Shown here in pieces: positions 24,213 through 31,533 of a stretch of DNA of 64,000 bases. Under the pieces are notes generated by a model that was given only the letters and a program-made list of their open reading frames with translations, ran no database searches and was not told where the DNA came from. The stretch comes from a virus, in IMG/VR virus record IMGVR_UViG_3300047157_000126, positions 17,729 through 81,728 of that record. One strand, 5' to 3'. Positions within the stretch are counted from its first letter, which is position 1. Every line of letters starts with the position of its first letter. Position numbers and translations under genes: made by a program.

Positions 24213-24668
24213 ATGACAGCATTTGAAGCAGCATGGGATATATTAAAAAGCAATACACTAGAAAAACAATCATATCATCCAGCAATTCATGGTTTGATGA
24301 ATAGAAAAAGACTTGCTGATGCTTTTAATGTTGATATGGATGAAGATTTTGAAGGTCAACATTACGGTTCAGTTGAAGAGCCTTATACAATGTATGATGA
24401 TGAAGTACCAACTATGCCTAATTACGAAGATGTAAAACACTTAGCAAATAAACCCTCATATTTCCAACCTAGTGATTTTGTAGATGAAGCACAAGGTATG
24501 GGTTATGAGCCGAAAGGTGCTAGTGGGCCTAATTCACTTAGAGCCGCAGAACAATCAGGTGAATTAAAAAGACAATCTAGAGGTTTAGCGACTAGAGATG
24601 CGGAAGCAAGAAGAAGGCAAGGAGATTTTAGAAATTATCCTAAGTTTGATTACGGGGCAAATATTTAA
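24213..24668 (+). CDS. Tagged cargo-type protein 2, 152 aa
   Basis: Starts MTAFEAAWDILKSN. The rest is hydrophilic and probably flexible, with low-complexity acidic Tyr/Met runs (EEPYTMYDDEVPTMPNYED) and a basic C-terminus (RGLATRDAEARRRQGDF). A TTG lies three codons upstream. Its stop overlaps the next start (TTTAATGACAG). Confidence 0.75.
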   Translation: MTAFEAAWDILKSNTLEKQSYHPAIHGLMNRKRLADAFNVDMDEDFEGQHYGSVEEPYTMYDDEVPTMPNYEDVKHLANKPSYFQPSDFVDEAQGMGYEPKGASGPNSLRAAEQSGELKRQSRGLATRDAEARRRQGDFRNYPKFDYGANI

Positions 24669-24877
24669 TGACAGCATTCAATGAAGCGTGGGATTTTCTC
24701 AAAGCAGACCCCATTGATATGCACGAATATCCCCCCGGTTCAGGTAATTTTATGTCTTTACAAGACATGATAATGGCTAGAAACGCAGATGCTCGCAAAA
24801 ATATGCAAAATATGACTCCAAAACCTAGACCAACAGGAGGTAACACGTATGACAAAAGACCTTCAGGTTGGCAATAG
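24668..24877 (+). CDS. Tagged cargo-type protein 3, 69 aa
   Basis: Starts MTAFNEAWDFLKADP. A short helical body rich in Met/Asn/Ala (DMIMARNADARKNMQN). The 3' end overlaps the next gene by 29 bases. Confidence 0.7.
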   Translation: MTAFNEAWDFLKADPIDMHEYPPGSGNFMSLQDMIMARNADARKNMQNMTPKPRPTGGNTYDKRPSGWQ

Positions 24878-25379
24878 ACCCTTCGACCAAGCGTGGATTG
24901 TACTCAAAGCGCCAATTTATGAGACACCAATATCTAATATTAATTTTCTAACTGGGAATCGAGAAGATTATGATAATAATGAAGAGATTTTTGGTGGAAT
25001 GTACCCCGAAGATAAAAGAAGAGACCACATACAGCAAATGACACCTAACGAGTATCTTAGTCGAACGCCCAAAACTTCACACCCTAATCTTGGAGGATGG
25101 TTTGAAGAAAAAATAAAACAGGCTATTGAAAATAATCAAAAATTAAGATTAGGTATGCCATGGGTTCAATATGACCCAAACATTACAGACCCGAAAGACC
25201 GTGATTATAGACTAAACTCACATGATGGAAGAAATAGAATGGCCGCTATGCAAAAACTTGGGCATGGAGATACTGAGTTTCCTGTAAGAGTTACACACTG
25301 GCCCCCTAAAAGGCAATTAACAATGCGAGAACAATTAGAAGAAGCAAAAAGAAGAGTAAAGGGTGGGGGGTTTTTATGA
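24849..25379 (+). CDS. Tagged protein 4 with ParB-like domain, 176 aa
   Basis: The tag (RPFDQAWIVLKAP) lies at residues 10-22 rather than at the very N-terminus. Near residues 110-150, a stretch with YDPNITDPKDRDYRLNSHDG and GRNRMAAMQKLG resembles the ParB/sulfiredoxin-like nuclease fold found in phage effectors (the DGRHR..A pattern). Role may be nuclease or nucleotide-binding; the family match is by eye. Confidence 0.75.
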   Translation: MTKDLQVGNRPFDQAWIVLKAPIYETPISNINFLTGNREDYDNNEEIFGGMYPEDKRRDHIQQMTPNEYLSRTPKTSHPNLGGWFEEKIKQAIENNQKLRLGMPWVQYDPNITDPKDRDYRLNSHDGRNRMAAMQKLGHGDTEFPVRVTHWPPKRQLTMREQLEEAKRRVKGGGFL

Positions 25380-26113
25380 ATCCCTTCGACCAAGCATGGC
25401 TCTTACTCAAGGAAGAAGAGGTTAGATATCATCCACAAGATGAACCTATGAGTGTTGAAGATATGGAATCATATTATGATGTAACTGAACTTGGACAAAT
25501 CGCAGGTGAAAAACCGATGGCAGGGGATATATCAACGGGCGACACAAGAGAAGATAGAAAGAAACAAACAAAGGTTTTTGGACAAACATTTCGTGGTAAG
25601 CCTACATTCAATCTGATGCCTTTGGCTGGTGAAAACCGGGCTATGGTGAATCCAAATGCTGAAATCTTTAGGCGTAGTGAGATGAACCCCTTAGACCAAG
25701 CATGGGCTTTGCTCAAGAATGATGACGATGAGTTCAAACAAGCGGCTTACGGAACTTGGTATGAAGATGACTGGGCAGATAAAATGCCGGAGGATTTCGA
25801 CTTTGATGCTTTTGATGCTGAAGATTATGATGAGGAGATACATAGAGAATATCCGACTGGACAAGTAGGTTATAATCCGGGTATGAAGGATTTGCGGAGG
25901 TCGCAATACAATCCTTGGGAAAGTTCCGAAGAGAATGAGAAGCGATTTAATGATTTGATAAATAATCCTACCCGCAACCCTATTATTATTGTGAGAGATA
26001 AAAACGGAGAAGAGCACATTATCTCCGGTCATCATAGGATGGCGGCAAACATTGAAGCCGGAAGGCCACATCTCCCCGCTTTAGTTTTGAATATGATGAG
26101 GAATCAACAATGA
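25376..26113 (+). CDS. Doubly tagged protein 5 with ParB-like C-terminus, 245 aa
   Basis: Begins MNPFDQAWLLLKEE and contains a second tag, MNPLDQAWALLKND, at residues 103-116. It therefore looks like two tagged proteins fused in frame; the internal ATG (25,682) could also start a separate product. The C-terminal part (IIIVRDKNGEEHIISGHHR, then MAANIEAGRPHLPAL) resembles the ParB-like nuclease pattern. Overlaps neighbours by four bases. Confidence 0.75.
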   Translation: MNPFDQAWLLLKEEEVRYHPQDEPMSVEDMESYYDVTELGQIAGEKPMAGDISTGDTREDRKKQTKVFGQTFRGKPTFNLMPLAGENRAMVNPNAEIFRRSEMNPLDQAWALLKNDDDEFKQAAYGTWYEDDWADKMPEDFDFDAFDAEDYDEEIHREYPTGQVGYNPGMKDLRRSQYNPWESSEENEKRFNDLINNPTRNPIIIVRDKNGEEHIISGHHRMAANIEAGRPHLPALVLNMMRNQQ

Positions 26114-27042
26114 ACCCCTTCGACCAAGCATGGTCTCTGCTGAAGGCTCCGATTTATGAAGCACCTTCCACATTTGAAGAAGGTGATTGGCCTAATTATT
26201 CTGATTCACTAGGGCAAGATGATAGATTTACAATGTTGCCTAACCTAGAAGAAATGGGAAAACCGTACATGTGGGAATCTGAAGATGGTAATGCAAGGGG
26301 CACAATATATCCTGATGATTTTAGAAACTCGATAAAAATAGATAATTTTGAATTAAATAGTGATGTTAAAGGTCAAGGTAAAGCAAGAAAATATCTTGAA
26401 GATTTTATTGAAGAAGGTCAAGATTATTTTATTGATAATGATGGTTTTCTTCTTGACGGAGTACATGTTACAAATGTAGAACATGGTGCGACGGGTTTTT
26501 GGGATAAAATGGTTGATGCGGGTGTGATTGATGGAGCACATTCAACAGGCTACATTAGAACTAATATCGCTGGTGATGAACATTACACTCACGCTTATGA
26601 CGATAAAAAGCAACCTTGGTCACATGAATTAAATCCTGAATACGCTGAATATCATGGTTTACCAACAGATGCTATTTATGACCAATTCGTAGAAAAAGCG
26701 TATGAATATCACGGAACCGTAGATTTACCTAGCGTTTTACAACACGGAATAAGAGGTGGAAGTCCTAAAACTCGTTCAAAACGTTATGTGCCAGAATCTC
26801 TAAGAGCAGCAGATTTAGTGAATTATACAACTACAGACCCAGAAGCGGCACTAAGATTTGCACAAGAAAGGGCAAGAAGAACAAAGCAAGACCCTTCAAA
26901 AGTAGGAGTTGTGCGAATGAAAACAGCAGATTTACCTGAATATGTAGAGCATCAAGAGCCAGATTATGGTGATTTACAAGGTGGTATGAGTAGAGTTCGT
27001 CAAGGTTCAATACCCCCAGAAGTATTACAGCAGTGGTCTTAA
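26110..27042 (+). CDS. Tagged ADP-ribosyltransferase-like protein, 310 aa
   Basis: Starts with tag MNPFDQAWSLLKAPIYEAP, sharing LKAPIYE with the 24849 gene. Residues 198-310 show the ADP-ribosyltransferase order: YHGT (H near 200), LPSVLQHGI, VNYTTTDPEAALRFA (the Tyr strand and following helix), and a C-terminal GSIPPEVLQQW. This is the layout of PARP/Tpt1-like domains (His-Tyr-acidic triad). Residues 40-190 are acidic and of unknown fold. A virion-delivered ADP-ribosyltransferase, like T4 Alt, would modify host proteins or RNA early after entry. Confidence 0.75.
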   Translation: MNPFDQAWSLLKAPIYEAPSTFEEGDWPNYSDSLGQDDRFTMLPNLEEMGKPYMWESEDGNARGTIYPDDFRNSIKIDNFELNSDVKGQGKARKYLEDFIEEGQDYFIDNDGFLLDGVHVTNVEHGATGFWDKMVDAGVIDGAHSTGYIRTNIAGDEHYTHAYDDKKQPWSHELNPEYAEYHGLPTDAIYDQFVEKAYEYHGTVDLPSVLQHGIRGGSPKTRSKRYVPESLRAADLVNYTTTDPEAALRFAQERARRTKQDPSKVGVVRMKTADLPEYVEHQEPDYGDLQGGMSRVRQGSIPPEVLQQWS

Positions 27043-27150
27043 TACAAATATACCTACTATTATCAGCCCTACCATAAGTGAAATAACTGATTTTCGAATT
27101 GTTTTGCGTATTTGTCCCCGTAAAAGGTCATTAAAAGCCTCATGAACCAT
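27025..27150 (-). CDS. Small antisense membrane protein, 41 aa
   Basis: ATG at 27150 on the minus strand, within a plus-strand region. Amphipathic basic N-terminus (NDLLRGQIRKTIRKS) then one transmembrane helix (LMVGLIIVGIFVL). A TATA box (TTTATAAATAAA) lies about 25 nt upstream, which would give a leaderless transcript. Its 3' end overlaps the transferase gene by 18 bases. Holin-like or regulatory roles are possible. Confidence 0.5.
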   Translation of the reverse strand: MVHEAFNDLLRGQIRKTIRKSVISLMVGLIIVGIFVLRPLL

Positions 27151-27169
27151 GTAAAACGCGACTACGACG

Positions 27170-27184
27170 GGTTTATTTATAAAG
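27170..27184. promoter_or_regulatory. Divergent TATA-box promoter
   Basis: GTTTATTTATAAAGC reads as a TATA box on both strands and lies about 25 nt from the ATG of the minus-strand membrane protein (27150) and about 22-26 nt from the ATG at 27205 on the plus strand. Both transcripts would be nearly leaderless. Confidence 0.5.
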
Positions 27185-27204
27185 CATACCTGCGATTACT
27201 ACTG

Positions 27205-27396
27205 ATGAGTACCACTCCTGAACCTTTTACTGAGGCTTGGCAAGTGCTAAAAGCGTACCCGCCGGAATCAAATTTTACTGTTGAAGAAAAACAAATTGTT
27301 ATGTCAACAATTTTGAAGATGATGATGAGTGGTAATACTCGTCTAGAAGAGGAGGCTGGATTGCTTTTCCAGCGATATGCTAATTTACGACAGTGA
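27205..27396 (+). CDS. Tagged small protein 6, 63 aa
   Basis: Starts MSTTPEPFTEAWQVLKAYPP; the tag sits at residues 6-17. The remainder is helical (FTVEEKQIVMSTILKMMMSG). An upstream in-frame ATG at 27142 is less likely because the TATA box lies between the two ATGs. Confidence 0.65.
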   Translation: MSTTPEPFTEAWQVLKAYPPESNFTVEEKQIVMSTILKMMMSGNTRLEEEAGLLFQRYANLRQ

Positions 27397-27409
27397 GTTC
27401 GCACACCCC

Positions 27410-28330
27410 ATGAGTGACCCAGTAACAATTTATGAAGTGGGTCCAAGAGACGGTTTACAGTCTATTTCTAAAGAAGTTCCTACTGAGCAAAAAGCGTATT
27501 TAATTGATATGTTAATTGCAGCGGGATTGGATAAAATAGAAGTTGGAAGTTTTGTGAATCCCGCTTTGGTACCTCAAATGAAAGATACCGCACTGGTTTT
27601 AAAGGGAATAAATCAAGAAGATAATCAAATTTCAGCATTAGTCCCAAACGCAAAAGGTTTAGAATTAGCAAAAGAAGCGGGTGTGAATCTCTTCAATATC
27701 TATCTTTCACCTTCTCCAGAGTTCAATACCCGCAATTTAGGTACTCCAAGTATTGATAGAATACTAGAAAGATATGAAGTTGCTCTAGAGGAGGTTTTTC
27801 CTGAACAAGTGAGGTTATACATTTCTTGTGCTTTTGGTTCCGCTTTCGATGATTATGATGAGTCTCTTTTTATTCAAATCTTAAAATGGGGGGCTGAAAA
27901 CTCTTCCACAATAGTTTTAGCAGACACTACAGGAATAGCAACTCCAAAAGAAATTACCACCGTGGTAAAAATTGCCCGCGAAATTATGCCAAATTTAGCC
28001 ATTCACCTTCACAAGCCTAGTAGTAGGAAGGTTGAATTTTCGCATTTACTGGATGCTGCCTACTTATCCGGTATTAGGGAGTTCGATACTTCTTTGGGTG
28101 GTTTAGGTGGTTGTCCTTTTGTTCCGGGTAGTTTTGGTAATTTACCAACTCGGTATTTAATTGACTGGGCTTCGGATTACGGAATTGAAATTGAACAATC
28201 TGTAGATATTGCAAAATTAGAGGCTGCTGAAATGTACCTAAAAGGAATTGTTAATATTCCGATGGCTGAAAGAGCCTATATTTATGTTTCAGGAAAACTG
28301 AGTGGTATTCGTAGAAGCCTTATCTCTTAA
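27410..28330 (+). CDS. HMG-CoA lyase-like (DRE-TIM metallolyase) enzyme
   Basis: 306 residues from the ATG after CACACCCC. It splits 3-hydroxy-3-methylglutaryl-CoA into acetyl-CoA and acetoacetate in cellular homologues. Evidence: EVGPRDGLQ at residues 9-17 (catalytic Arg/Asp), KIEVGSFVNPALVPQM, ADTTGIATP, the metal-binding pair HLH (H199, H201) and the signature GGLGGCPFVPG with the catalytic Cys235. Length is normal for the family. It is flanked by tagged virion-type genes, not by other metabolic genes. It may rewire host leucine, ketone-body or isoprenoid metabolism, or use a related substrate. Start codons at 27377 and 27410 are both possible. Confidence 0.9.
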   Translation: MSDPVTIYEVGPRDGLQSISKEVPTEQKAYLIDMLIAAGLDKIEVGSFVNPALVPQMKDTALVLKGINQEDNQISALVPNAKGLELAKEAGVNLFNIYLSPSPEFNTRNLGTPSIDRILERYEVALEEVFPEQVRLYISCAFGSAFDDYDESLFIQILKWGAENSSTIVLADTTGIATPKEITTVVKIAREIMPNLAIHLHKPSSRKVEFSHLLDAAYLSGIREFDTSLGGLGGCPFVPGSFGNLPTRYLIDWASDYGIEIEQSVDIAKLEAAEMYLKGIVNIPMAERAYIYVSGKLSGIRRSLIS

Positions 28331-28675
28331 CATCTGACGAGTTTCAGCCGCTAACTGTCCGTACCTTTCATCTTTTTCTGTCAATTTGGTTTTTTGATTG
28401 CCAATTTCTCCTGACATTCTCCCTAACCCGAAAGACGGTACCCCAAATGTCGCTCCGGTTTTTGCTGCGCCTGAAACCCCAACTTTACCTGCTCCTGATG
28501 CAATTGATGGCACACTACTAGCGGCAGTTGTTGTCATAGCACCTCCACCAATTGTTCTTGCTGCGCCACCTGCTACGTGTTTTCCACCTTGTCCAAGAAC
28601 CATAGGAATAAATCTACTTCCTGCTGCCGCAACAAAAGGTATAGCAGGTGCAGCCTTGACTAGAACATAGCCCAT
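28289..28675 (-). CDS. Glycine/alanine-rich hydrophobic protein on the opposite strand
   Basis: About 128 residues, running against its neighbours and overlapping the end of the lyase gene by 42 bases. N-terminus hydrophobic (YVLVKAAPAIPFVAAAG), middle Gly/Ala/Ser-rich, C-terminus charged (EKDERYGQLAAETRQMLRD). The composition is protein-like, while the plus-strand frame here looks like a Pro-rich shadow. Could be a membrane or glycine-zipper protein. Confidence 0.55.
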   Translation of the reverse strand: MGYVLVKAAPAIPFVAAAGSRFIPMVLGQGGKHVAGGAARTIGGGAMTTTAASSVPSIASGAGKVGVSGAAKTGATFGVPSFGLGRMSGEIGNQKTKLTEKDERYGQLAAETRQMLRDKASTNTTQFS

Positions 28676-28728
28676 TGAAACCACCCAATCAGCGAAATGG
28701 TAAAAGTGTTCTGCTTGTCTCGAATACT

Positions 28729-28965
28729 GTGATTGAACCAGCCGACATCATAGATGACCTCTTAAAAGGTCAATTCGGATATGCTGGTAAAAGTTACATT
28801 TCTGACCGACCAAAAAAGCAAGCAAAGGCTAAAGTTCAACGATTAGCCCGGAAGGTTAAAACCCGAAAAACCAAAGCGAAGTACGCAAGACAGGTATCGC
28901 GAGGAGTACAAAGACCAAAAATGCGTAAACAAACTGGTTTAGTTAGAGTATCAAGGAGTAGATAA
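28729..28965 (+). CDS. Basic DNA-binding-like protein, about 79 aa
   Basis: Start uncertain: the GTG at 28729 (reading IEPADIIDDLLKGQFGYAGK) is favoured over a TTG at 28675 that overlaps the opposite-strand gene. Residues 30-78 are strongly basic (KVQRLARKVKTRKTKAKYAR). Probably a DNA-condensing or internal capsid protein. Confidence 0.6.
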   Translation: MIEPADIIDDLLKGQFGYAGKSYISDRPKKQAKAKVQRLARKVKTRKTKAKYARQVSRGVQRPKMRKQTGLVRVSRSR

Positions 28966-28966
28966 A

Positions 28967-29260
28967 ATGGACGCATTTGAAATGTCATGGAACTTATTAA
29001 GAAAAGCATGGTATGATTCTGTAGATGATAGACATAGAGAGCAACCTTTTGATAGAAATGATGATTTTGCACCTTTTACAACTAGAGCAGAAAAAATGGC
29101 CGCTGCGAGGTTACACTCACAAGCAATGCGCCAAGATAATGAGCCAACAGGTACACCGCTAGATGATTATGATGAAGTTCCACAAGATGAATTTGCTAAT
29201 ATGTCTAAAGATAAATTAGTGGCTATGGTTAGAAGAATGATGCAAGAAAAGGAGATGTAA
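28967..29260 (+). CDS. Tagged protein 7, 97 aa
   Basis: Starts MDAFEMSWNLLRKAWYD, a divergent tag ending LLRKA. C-terminus NMSKDKLVAMVRRMMQ is similar in placement to the MSWEEIHDM motif of other virion proteins. Otherwise acidic and disordered. Confidence 0.75.
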   Translation: MDAFEMSWNLLRKAWYDSVDDRHREQPFDRNDDFAPFTTRAEKMAAARLHSQAMRQDNEPTGTPLDDYDEVPQDEFANMSKDKLVAMVRRMMQEKEM

Positions 29261-29262
29261 GT

Positions 29263-29598
29263 ATGCGTGAAGAAAAAATGGACGGAAAAAAGAAAAAGAA
29301 AGGAATGAGTTTAGTAATTGCTGTTACTCCACCTTCTCCTAAATCACCACAAGACACAGCGACACCCGAAGCAATGAAAAAAGCCTTTGAGTTTTTGAAA
29401 GATTACAACCAAATGGGAGTTGGTGCTGGTGCTGCTCAAGGAATGAATCTACAGGCTATACGTCAAAAAGTTCACGAAATGGACGCAAGAGCGCAACAAA
29501 TGATGGCTACTGACCCACACGGTGCTTCACAAATGCGAGCAGAAGCGGATTATTTAGCAAACCAACTTCAAGAAATGATGAATGCTCGAAGACAATGA
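29263..29598 (+). CDS. Hypothetical helical protein, 111 aa
   Basis: A basic N-terminus (MDGKKKKKG) is followed by TPEAMKKAFEFLKDYNQMG, which resembles the tag core internally. The C-terminal half is one long helix rich in Met/Gln/Ala. Unknown. Confidence 0.7.
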   Translation: MREEKMDGKKKKKGMSLVIAVTPPSPKSPQDTATPEAMKKAFEFLKDYNQMGVGAGAAQGMNLQAIRQKVHEMDARAQQMMATDPHGASQMRAEADYLANQLQEMMNARRQ

Positions 29599-29607
29599 GG
29601 GGGTTAC

Positions 29608-30495
29608 ATGTTTTCCGATATAATGGTGAATTATATCTTAAAAGATGAAAATACCCTTTTAGAGCCTCCAGAAGTAAATACTTCAAAATTACCACCAGAG
29701 TTTTTTGCAGGGCACGCTTCTGAAAGATTGAGTGACCCTCTTCGTATGCATGATGAAAATGAAAGTGCAGAAGTAAAAACTAGAACTATACAAGGTTTAG
29801 TTGATGCTGGAATTATGGGACCTTTAGGTAATTATACAAAAGATGCACCTAGACATGTAGCAGTTAGAACACATTTTCTAGATTCTTTTAGAAATCCCAT
29901 TGGGGTTAATGAAAAAGGACAACGACATTCAACTGGTAATACTATTGTAAGTATTGTAAGACCTCATAAAAAACATAGAACCCCTCAAGTAAAAACTGTA
30001 ATGCTTAGAGGTAATCATCAAAAATTTGGAAGAGGTGCTGGTCCGGGTACGATGAATGTAGACCAAGTTATAGACGCCTCACCTGAAAAAATAAATACAA
30101 ATAATCCGCAAGTCGCAATAAGAAGAGCGAGAAAAGCAAAAAAGAAAAAAGCAGCAAGAGTAAGAATCCTACCACCTGTACTACCCGGTCCGGGTTCAAC
30201 TAGACCATTGGTTAAAAAAATGGTTCTAATTAAAGCACCAAAAAGAAAAATGTCTGAAGCGGCCAGACAACATAAGTTGGCCTATGATAAAAAATACGAG
30301 TCTAGTCCTGAAAGAGTGAAATATCGAGTAGATTTGAATCGTGAGCGTAGACGCAGGGGTATTTATGGTTCGAATAATAAAAAAGATATTAGTCATACTC
30401 AAGGTGGAAAGTTTACTTTAGAAAACCAAAGTAGTAATAGGGCTAGGCATTTTAAAAATCGAGGCACACTTCGCAAGGTTAAGGTGAAGAAATGA
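29608..30495 (+). CDS. Basic hypothetical protein, 295 aa
   Basis: An N-terminal 150 residues of mixed composition, then a Lys/Arg-rich C-terminal half (RRARKAKKKKAARVRILP; NRERRRRGIYG). LIKAPKRK may be a processing or nuclear-type basic site. A DNA-binding, capsid-internal role is plausible but inferred. Confidence 0.75.
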   Translation: MFSDIMVNYILKDENTLLEPPEVNTSKLPPEFFAGHASERLSDPLRMHDENESAEVKTRTIQGLVDAGIMGPLGNYTKDAPRHVAVRTHFLDSFRNPIGVNEKGQRHSTGNTIVSIVRPHKKHRTPQVKTVMLRGNHQKFGRGAGPGTMNVDQVIDASPEKINTNNPQVAIRRARKAKKKKAARVRILPPVLPGPGSTRPLVKKMVLIKAPKRKMSEAARQHKLAYDKKYESSPERVKYRVDLNRERRRRGIYGSNNKKDISHTQGGKFTLENQSSNRARHFKNRGTLRKVKVKK

Positions 30496-30662
30496 ATAGT
30501 TGCGATTGTGGTCATTGTGTGGGTATGGACACTGTTTGGAAGAAACTCTGTCCTGAAGGAAAAGCGGCAGCAAAAAGAAAGTTCAAAGTTTATCCATCCG
30601 CTTATGCTAATGGGTGGGCTGTACAATATTGTCGTGGTAAGTTTAGGGGGAAGAAAAAATGA
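30492..30662 (+). CDS. Small Cys-containing basic protein, 56 aa
   Basis: ATG overlaps the previous stop. CDCGHC near the N-terminus; the C-terminal VYPSAYANGWAVQYCRGK matches a short conserved pattern (YPSAYANG.AVQ.C+G) that recurs in many viral small proteins. Function unknown. Confidence 0.75.
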   Translation: MNSCDCGHCVGMDTVWKKLCPEGKAAAKRKFKVYPSAYANGWAVQYCRGKFRGKKK

Positions 30663-30820
30663 AACTTAAGAAAGATAAATGTTGTTGCGGTGGTACTAAA
30701 AAAACACCTTGTGTTTGTATGATTGAGGGTAATCAATGTTCAGTATCTTCTCCTAAGTGTCCTTGTTATGCTTTGATAGACAAGCAAAAGAACATTAAGA
30801 AAATGGTAGGCATTCTATGA
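30659..30820 (+). CDS. Small cysteine-rich protein, 53 aa
   Basis: Nine cysteines in 53 residues: CCCGG (8-10), CVC (18-20), C27 and CPC (34-36). Probably a compact metal-binding protein. Overlaps both neighbours by four bases. Confidence 0.65.
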   Translation: MKLKKDKCCCGGTKKTPCVCMIEGNQCSVSSPKCPCYALIDKQKNIKKMVGIL

Positions 30821-31533
30821 CACGATGTACCTGTCATGATGTACTCATTGTAAAAAACTTAAACCGTTGGTTTAAGGAAAAATGGGTAGATGTGTCACGT
30901 ACTAAAGACGGAAAGCACCCACCGTGTGGTAGAAGCAAGGGAAAACTTTCAGGTAAAGGTTATCCTAAATGCAGACCTTCAATCAAAGTTTCAAGTAAAA
31001 CACCTAAAACATCAGTTTCTATGTCATCAGGTGAGAAACAAGCAGCGACAAAAAGAAAACGTGCGAAAAAGCAAGGTGTGGATGGAAAACCAACAATAGT
31101 TAAGACAGACTACGCTATGCGAAGCAACATGAGTGCTTTTGATGCAGCGTGGAGTGTGTTGAAATCAAATACTCTTCCTATTAGACCTAAAGTTATGCAA
31201 TACGCAACCGACCAAAAGAAAACCATGAGATTAGAGCAGCCGGGTGGTGTCGCTCGAAGTGCTAGAAGAAAACTAATGGATGAAACTCAGGCTAGAAAAA
31301 ATGATAAATTTACAGATGAACCCGACATAATGAATCAGGAAGGGGATGTTCAAACTGAGTCATATGGACTGTCCCGACATGAATTGGAGGATTTACACGA
31401 TGCGAGAATGACTCACGAACCTGTTTATCGTAATATGTTTTGGAACACTTTAATGAATAGGAAAGAATACGAGGCAGGTGATTTGGGACACTTTAATGAA
31501 TATGATAGATTATATGAACGTGATTATGAATGA
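30817..31533 (+). CDS. Fusion of a Cys/basic virus domain with a tagged protein, 238 aa
   Basis: Residues 1-100 have WFKEKWVDVSRTKDGKHPPC and a GKGYPKCRPS block, a pattern common in small phage proteins, followed by basic KRKRAKKQ. At residue 105 a full tag, MSAFDAAWSVLKSN, appears, with a hydrophilic body behind it. Either one fused protein is made or the internal ATG (31,129) starts a separate tagged product. Confidence 0.75.
   Translation: MTRCTCHDVLIVKNLNRWFKEKWVDVSRTKDGKHPPCGRSKGKLSGKGYPKCRPSIKVSSKTPKTSVSMSSGEKQAATKRKRAKKQGVDGKPTIVKTDYAMRSNMSAFDAAWSVLKSNTLPIRPKVMQYATDQKKTMRLEQPGGVARSARRKLMDETQARKNDKFTDEPDIMNQEGDVQTESYGLSRHELEDLHDARMTHEPVYRNMFWNTLMNRKEYEAGDLGHFNEYDRLYERDYE

Noticed and set aside
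28398-28670. 90-aa plus-strand frame, Pro/Ala-rich
   Set aside because: It mirrors the Gly/Ala-rich minus-strand frame at the same place; the minus frame has a better protein-like end and start.
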